From assembly GCF_000148645.1 (NCBI RefSeq), contig NC_014541.1:2131139-2195138 (forward strand): DNA of 64,000 nt, in the 5' to 3' direction. Source of the stretch: Ferrimonas balearica DSM 9799 (GTDB lineage Bacteria > Pseudomonadota > Gammaproteobacteria > Enterobacterales > Shewanellaceae). Shown here piece after piece: positions 59,392 to 64,000 of the stretch (the first letter of the stretch is position 1; each line of letters begins with the position of its first letter). Below the pieces are notes generated by a model, which was given only the letters and a program-made list of their open reading frames with translations, was not told the DNA's origin and made no database searches. The position numbers and the translations under genes were made by a program.

Positions 59392-60816
59392 TTAGGGTAA
59401 TACCAGACCGGTCACGCCCAGCATTTTTTGCATTACGCCGATAACCTGGTTGCTGTAACCAAACTCGTTGTCGTACCACACGTACAGAACTGCACGGTCG
59501 CCATCAACAATGGTGGCCTGGGAGTCAACGATACCGGCAAAGCGGGAACCCACCAGGTCGCTGGATACGATCTCGGTAGACTCGGTGTAATCCACCTGAT
59601 TCTGCAGGTCGGAGTACAGCGCGGTCCAGCGCAGGTATTCGTTCATCTCGTCACGGTCGGTTTCGTTGGCCAGGTTGAGGTTCATGATGGCCATGGACAC
59701 GTTCGGAGTCGGTACGCGGATGGCGTTGCCGGTTAGCTTACCTTTCAGTTCCGGCAGCGCCTTAGCCACGGCCTTGGCGGCACCGGTGGAGGTGATCACC
59801 ATGTTCAGCGGCGCGGAACGACCACGGCGCTCGGCCTTGTGGAAGTTGTCGATCAGGTTCTGATCGTTGGTGTAGGAGTGAACGGTCTCAACGTGGCCAT
59901 TCTTGATGCCGAACTTGTCGTTGATCGCTTTCAGCACCGGAGTGATGGCGTTGGTGGTACAGGAGGCCGCGGACATGATGGTGTCTTCCGCCAGGATGTC
60001 GCTGTCGTTGACGCCGTACACGATGTTCTTAATGTCGCCGCTGGCCGGAGCGGTCAGCAGCACTTTGGCGGCACCCTTGGACTTCAGGTGCAGACCCAGG
60101 CCCGCTTCGTCCTTCCAGATACCGGTATTGTCGACAACCAGTGCGTTGTCGATGCCGTACTGGGTGTAATCCACTTCGTCCGGGCTGTTGGCGTAGATCA
60201 CCTGAATGTAGGTGCCGTTGGCGATGATGGCGTTGTTCTCGTTATCCACCTCGATGGAACCGTTAAACGGACCATGGATGGAATCGCGACGCAGCAGGCT
60301 GGCGCGTTTCTCGAGGTCACCATCTTTACCGCCACGAACGACGATGGCGCGCAGGCGCAGGGTGTTGGAGACACCGGTGCGCTCGATCATCAGGCGAGCC
60401 AGCAGGCGACCGATACGGCCAAAGCCGTACAGCACCACATCACGGGGCTCCAGAGATTTACCCATAGCCGGAGCCAGCTGCTCTGCCATGTACGCGTCGA
60501 TTTCGGACGCGTCGCTGTGGTTGCGCCAGTAGTTTACTGCCAGCTTGCCGATATCAACACGGCAGTGCTTGATGTCCAGACGGGTCAGCGCTTCAACAAA
60601 GGGGAAAGACTCACGCAGACGCAGTTTCTCACCTTCATACTTGGCCACCAGACGGTGGGCTTTGGTGATGTCGATGGTGGAAGCGTTCAGCAGAGGGCGG
60701 CCGTAGATCTGAACCTCGACCCCTTGGTTGCGATACAACTTGCCCAACAGAGGCTGCATCGCCTCGGCCAGTTCAAAACGCTCTTGCCAGCTTTGAAGGT
60801 GTTTGTCTGCGGTCAT
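59392..60816 (-). CDS. gap: glyceraldehyde-3-phosphate dehydrogenase, long form
   Basis: The ATG at 60816 gives a 474-residue protein, about 135 residues longer at the N-terminus than ordinary GAPDH. The extension (starting MTADKHLQSWQERF) is helical and precedes the NAD-binding VVLYGFGRIGRLLARL. The active site SAASCTTNAITPVLK and the later WYDNEFGYSNQV are intact. Vibrio and Shewanella have such a second GAPDH of about 480 residues. It is probably an NAD enzyme of glycolysis or gluconeogenesis; which direction cannot be seen. Confidence 0.92.
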   Translation of the reverse strand: MTADKHLQSWQERFELAEAMQPLLGKLYRNQGVEVQIYGRPLLNASTIDITKAHRLVAKYEGEKLRLRESFPFVEALTRLDIKHCRVDIGKLAVNYWRNHSDASEIDAYMAEQLAPAMGKSLEPRDVVLYGFGRIGRLLARLMIERTGVSNTLRLRAIVVRGGKDGDLEKRASLLRRDSIHGPFNGSIEVDNENNAIIANGTYIQVIYANSPDEVDYTQYGIDNALVVDNTGIWKDEAGLGLHLKSKGAAKVLLTAPASGDIKNIVYGVNDSDILAEDTIMSAASCTTNAITPVLKAINDKFGIKNGHVETVHSYTNDQNLIDNFHKAERRGRSAPLNMVITSTGAAKAVAKALPELKGKLTGNAIRVPTPNVSMAIMNLNLANETDRDEMNEYLRWTALYSDLQNQVDYTESTEIVSSDLVGSRFAGIVDSQATIVDGDRAVLYVWYDNEFGYSNQVIGVMQKMLGVTGLVLP

Positions 60817-61037
60817 GTACAGAGTCCTATGAAGATGTTCCCTATGGAGAAACAATAGAGCACGCTGAAAAAATTATAATTTATGTCGCTTTAGGATCGC
60901 CTACCTTGGCGGCCTCGGAAAGCGCGGCTATTCTACAGAAAACGTTCGCGCGATTTCCAGCGCCCCCAAGAACCCAACCTGTTGCTAAATAACAGTATTT
61001 TTCGCCAAGGACTGGCAATTGTGGTAATTCTCCGATC

Positions 61038-61841
61038 ATGAAAACCCTTCCGATTTTCGCCCTCCTGGCCATCGCCGGGCTTAGCGGGTGCGACCGTGGC
61101 CCCAATGTCCGCTCCATCTGCGAGCAGCAACCGGCACTCTGCAACGACCTAAATACCGCCGGGTGGTGCCGCCACAACCGGGCTAACATCATTCACGCCC
61201 GACACCAGTTCGAAATGACCGGAGACGCCAGTCATCGCTTTGATGAACTGGTGGAACTGGAAGGCTATGTGGACTGCATGAACAATGTCTCGCAGATGGT
61301 GGGTAAAACCTCCGGCGGGGCGCTGGAGCAGGAGCGGAGTCACTATTTCCTGAAAGGGCTGGCAGCACTTGAAGCCCTTCAGCAAGCAACACAAAAAGAC
61401 CCTCATCCATCGCTAAGTCTCTACCATTGGACCCGATTTAATGACGATATGGCGCTTAATCGATTTCTGGAAGCCGAAGCGCAAGGCGAACTCGAGGGCG
61501 TTCGACTGAAACGGTTGGCGGGCTTGTTTTTCAGCGAAAGGGATCCGGCCAAAGCCAAGCGTTACCTGCTGGAAGTGGTAGAAGCCAATCCCATGGCCGC
61601 CCGAGTTGACAGTGAACTGCTGATGCAGCTTGGCTACGTATTAAACTCGCTGAAACAGTCGGAATCCGCCTTCCTGTTTACCTACCTTGGGCAACAAGGC
61701 GAGCATCGTGCCCCGCCTGAGGCATTAGCCGAACACCTAGGGCTCCCGGCGCAAAAGGCACCCGCACTGGTTGAACGGGCCGACGCGCTGGCTAAACAGA
61801 TGGGCCAAGGCAAGCTCCCTCGCCAGCGCTTCAATTTGTAA
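61038..61841 (+). CDS. lipoprotein, DUF2989-like
   Basis: The 267-residue protein has a signal with the lipobox IAGLSGC, so it should be lipid-anchored. The mature part has a conserved-looking Cys-rich start (CEQQPALCNDL and AGWCRHNRA) and then helical repeats resembling TPR. It matches the DUF2989 pattern of Vibrio and Shewanella proteins, for which I know no function. It lies between the two GAPDH genes. Confidence 0.8.
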   Translation: MKTLPIFALLAIAGLSGCDRGPNVRSICEQQPALCNDLNTAGWCRHNRANIIHARHQFEMTGDASHRFDELVELEGYVDCMNNVSQMVGKTSGGALEQERSHYFLKGLAALEALQQATQKDPHPSLSLYHWTRFNDDMALNRFLEAEAQGELEGVRLKRLAGLFFSERDPAKAKRYLLEVVEANPMAARVDSELLMQLGYVLNSLKQSESAFLFTYLGQQGEHRAPPEALAEHLGLPAQKAPALVERADALAKQMGQGKLPRQRFNL

Positions 61842-61853
61842 GTGAATTTCATC

Positions 61854-61882
61854 AAAAATCGCCGTCAACCGGCGATTTTTTT
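61854..61882 (+). terminator. terminator of the DUF2989-like gene
   Basis: AAAAATCGCCG and CGGCGATTTTT pair around TCAAC and end in a long T-run. Confidence 0.88.
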
Positions 61883-62030
61883 GTCGCTGCGGACGCTTGG
61901 GTGGCGTACAACATTCCGGCTCACCCAACCCCGCCGCACTGTACTAGGGTTTACAACGCTGGCTGGCCGAACCGCGCTGGTTTAATTACCAACATTTTGA
62001 CCAAAAACACTTGACCGGCCGCGCCTTTAT

Positions 62031-62045
62031 TGTAATTTTACTACA
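62031..62045. promoter_or_regulatory. HexR-like operator upstream of gap
   Basis: TGTAATTTTACTACA matches the HexR pattern TGTAAT-N3-ATTACA of Shewanella-type gammaproteobacteria except at one base in the right half. HexR controls central sugar metabolism. It lies about 20 bp before the gap ATG, where a repressor could act. Confidence 0.55.
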
Positions 62046-62065
62046 TATCGACAAGGCATTACGGA

Positions 62066-63082
62066 ATGAACGCTATGATCAAAGTCGCTATCAACGGTTA
62101 CGGTCGAATTGGTCGCAATGTGGTCCGGGCACTGTACGAAAGTGAAAAGCAGTACCCCATCAAGATTGTCGCCATCAACGACCTGGGCGACGCCGCCATC
62201 AACGCCCACCTCACCAAATATGACACTGTCCATGGCCGCTTCAATGCCAAAGTCGAACACGACGACAGTGCCATCACCATTAACGGTGACCGCATCCTGA
62301 CCTTCTCCGAGCGTGACCCGAGCAAACTGCCCTGGGGCGAGCTGGAAGTCGATGTGGTATTCGAATGTACCGGCATCTTCACCACCAAAGCCACCGCCTC
62401 TGCTCATATTCAGGCGGGCGCTAAGAAGGTGATCATCTCTGCACCCGGTAAAGAGGTGGACGCCACTGTGGTATACGGCGTCAACGAAGATGTGATTACC
62501 GCTGACATGACCGTTATCTCCAACGCGTCCTGTACTACCAACTGTCTGGCCCCCTTTGCCAAGCCGCTGAACGATGCGCTGGGTATTGAGTCCGGCCTGA
62601 TGACCACCATCCACGCTTACACCAACGACCAGCGCCTGTCTGACGTTTACCACTCAGATCTGCGTCGTGCCCGTGCGGCCGCGATGAACATGATCCCCAC
62701 CAAAACCGGTGCTGCCGCGGCGGTTGGTCTGGTTATCCCGGAACTCGCCGGCAAACTGGATGGTGGCGCTGTCCGCGTTCCCACCGTTAACGTCTCCGTG
62801 GTCGATCTCTCCTTTATCGCCAGTCGCGATACCACCGTGGAAGAGGTCAACGCCATCGTTGAGAAAGCGGCCAGTCAGGGCGTGCTGTCTGAAGTACTTG
62901 CGGTCAACCACGAGCCGCTGGTCTCCATCGACTTTAACCACTGCCCGATGTCCTCCACCTTCGACGCCACTCAAACCCGCGTTTCTGGTCGACTGGTTAA
63001 AGTGATGGCTTGGTACGACAACGAATGGGGCTTCTCCAACCGTATGCTGGACAATGCCCTGGTACTGATGAACGCCAAATAA
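62066..63082 (+). CDS. gap: glyceraldehyde-3-phosphate dehydrogenase, type I
   Basis: GAPDH oxidises glyceraldehyde-3-phosphate with NAD in glycolysis. The 338-residue protein has [17 protein letters not shown], the active site [26 protein letters not shown] and [12 protein letters not shown]. The YTNDQ and ALYES patterns follow the pseudomonad branch rather than E. coli GapA. An alternative start three codons in ([10 protein letters not shown]) is possible. A HexR-like box lies just upstream, and a terminator follows. Confidence 0.95.
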   Translation: MNAMIKVAINGYGRIGRNVVRALYESEKQYPIKIVAINDLGDAAINAHLTKYDTVHGRFNAKVEHDDSAITINGDRILTFSERDPSKLPWGELEVDVVFECTGIFTTKATASAHIQAGAKKVIISAPGKEVDATVVYGVNEDVITADMTVISNASCTTNCLAPFAKPLNDALGIESGLMTTIHAYTNDQRLSDVYHSDLRRARAAAMNMIPTKTGAAAAVGLVIPELAGKLDGGAVRVPTVNVSVVDLSFIASRDTTVEEVNAIVEKAASQGVLSEVLAVNHEPLVSIDFNHCPMSSTFDATQTRVSGRLVKVMAWYDNEWGFSNRMLDNALVLMNAK

Positions 63083-63587
63083 GGCACACACCAGTCAAAA
63101 GAGCCTCCCGGTTGGGAGGCTTTTTTTATGCGCATTTGCAGCCATGCCCTACGGGTCTTTGCGCCGACAGGTGGTGCACCCTACCGCTGGAAATGCAGCG
63201 ATTGTGCGCACACGTTGCCACCTGGCCTCATCGTGTTCAAGCCCGCTGCAACGGCGAGTTTGGCGCAACTGAATTTGTCCTAGATCAACCTTTGCGTGGT
63301 TAAAGTTTAACCGCCCCAGCCTTGCTGCCGTGACCTCTCTCCCCTGTGCTAGCTTTCCCTGCAGAAGGTCGGGAAATGCATGCGGTATGAGATTGTCAGC
63401 CTTCTGCCAGCCGTCGTTTTGGGCAATTAATTCAGTAGCTTACAATGCGTTGACGTGAGTTACTGATTTTATAGGACCTTTCCACTTACCTGAGCAGGCC
63501 CGTTACACCCAACGGCCCCTGACACAGCGCCATCCTTCGTCGGCCTCGCCTGCAGCGTACCGCATCACCAAGCCATCGAGGTGCGCC
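63083..63587. other. 505-bp intergenic region before the DMSO reductase gene
   Basis: After the gap terminator this gap holds no convincing gene. A sequence TTGTCCTAGATCAA (63275-63288) resembles an FNR site with two mismatches in the left half. Respiratory reductase genes of this family are usually activated by FNR or CRP, so the promoter probably lies here. Confidence 0.5.
63102..63128 (+). terminator. terminator of gap
   Basis: AGCCTCCC and GGGAGGCT pair around GGTT, followed by a long T-run. Confidence 0.9.
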
Positions 63588-64000
63588 ATGCTACGTCGTG
63601 ATTTTCTGAAACTGAGTGCTTCCGCCGGTGCCGTTACCTGTCTGGCCGCCTGTGGCGACGATGACAATGACAACGAACCCGTGGCACCGCCGGAGGTGGG
63701 CGATGAAGCCATCAATTTTTCCGCTTGCCTGGTGAACTGCGGGTCCAACTGCCCTCTTAAGGTGTTCAGTAAAGAGGGGGTCATCACCCGCATCGAAACT
63801 GATCACGCCACCACGGACCAATATGGCGACCACCAGGTACGTGCATGCCTTCGTGGACGCTCAATGAAGCAACGAACCTATGCCGCTGACCGCCTCAAAG
63901 CGCCGATGAAGCGCAAAGCGGGCAGTCGCCGTGGCTCGGGTCAATTTGAAGAGATCAGCTGGGAGCAGGCCTTTCAGGAAATTGGCCAGAAAGTGATAGA
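63588..64000 (+). CDS. dmsA: DmsA-like molybdopterin oxidoreductase, N-terminal part (runs off the window)
   Basis: The ATG at 63588 opens a frame to the window edge (137 codons). It begins MLRRDFLKLSASAG, a twin-arginine signal, followed by a lipobox-like LAACGDD, so the protein is probably exported folded and lipidated. Then CLVNCGSNC and a later CLRGRS give the Cys pattern of the 4Fe-4S site of DmsA-family reductases. In Shewanella the DmsA subunit is a lipoprotein displayed on the cell surface; the same may hold here (inference). The remaining subunits lie beyond the window. Confidence 0.88.
   Translation, partial: MLRRDFLKLSASAGAVTCLAACGDDDNDNEPVAPPEVGDEAINFSACLVNCGSNCPLKVFSKEGVITRIETDHATTDQYGDHQVRACLRGRSMKQRTYAADRLKAPMKRKAGSRRGSGQFEEISWEQAFQEIGQKVI

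Noticed and set aside
63128-63283. A 51-codon plus-strand frame with a WKCSDC motif after the gap terminator
   Set aside because: The ATG lies directly at the end of the terminator T-run with no ribosome-binding site, and one CxxC is not enough to call a gene.

Overview
The window is chromosomal DNA of a facultatively anaerobic gammaproteobacterium. Gene content and order (ccoNOQP-ccoHIS-fnr-uspE-ttcA, an AttEFGH-type ABC operon, gyrA-serC-hisC-aroA-cmk-rpsA-ihfB-lapAB-pyrF, nrdAB-yfaE, two GAPDH paralogues beside ansA and yeaC, and a lipoprotein-type DMSO reductase) point to the Alteromonadales, close to Shewanella and perhaps Ferrimonas. The genus is inference from gene context; no 16S gene is present. 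Nearly all of the window is densely packed core genome.

Layout. 1-2500: a partial gene, a 66-residue protein surrounded by copies of a TGTCACATGTG motif, then about 1.9 kb without an intact gene, holding inverted repeats and a probable acyltransferase relic. 2.5-4.2 kb: a membrane/coiled-coil protein with a possible winged-helix tail, and a lipoprotein. 4.4-12.5 kb: cbb3 oxidase (ccoNOQP), its assembly genes (ccoHIS), a SafE-like membrane protein and fnr; two FNR-type boxes precede ccoN, so the regulator and its likely target lie in one locus. 12.6-17.2 kb: uspE, ttcA, a periplasmic protein, a Bax-like hydrolase, a membrane protein and tRNA-Cys. 17.4-29.4 kb (minus strand): aspC, attH-attFG-attE, a kinase-fold protein, yjdF-like and other membrane genes, a METTL25-like methyltransferase, a diguanylate cyclase, pssA, a DUF1904-like gene and a 30-residue YnhF-like protein.

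29.4-36 kb: dacB overlapping a degenerate PAS/GGDEF protein, a small unknown gene, an acyl-CoA dehydrogenase and a DECR2-type 2,4-dienoyl-CoA reductase. 35.3-46.8 kb (minus strand): gyrA, serC, hisC, aroA, cmk, rpsA, ihfB, lapA, lapB and pyrF, a contracted version of the pseudomonad aromatic supraoperon. 47-58 kb: ubiG-gph, nrdA-nrdB-yfaE with an NrdR-like site, a VOC protein, fadH, sppA and ansA. 58-64 kb: yeaC, a zinc-ribbon protein, a thioredoxin-like protein, a long GAPDH, a DUF2989-like lipoprotein, a type I GAPDH with a HexR-like box, and the start of a Tat-exported, lipidated DmsA-like reductase.

The recurring themes are switching between oxygen and anaerobic respiration (cbb3 oxidase, FNR, DMSO reductase), envelope maintenance (LapAB, DacB, SppA, Bax, PssA) and nucleotide or aromatic amino acid synthesis. 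I found no CRISPR array, no intact transposase and no prophage. The least explained DNA is positions 1-2500.
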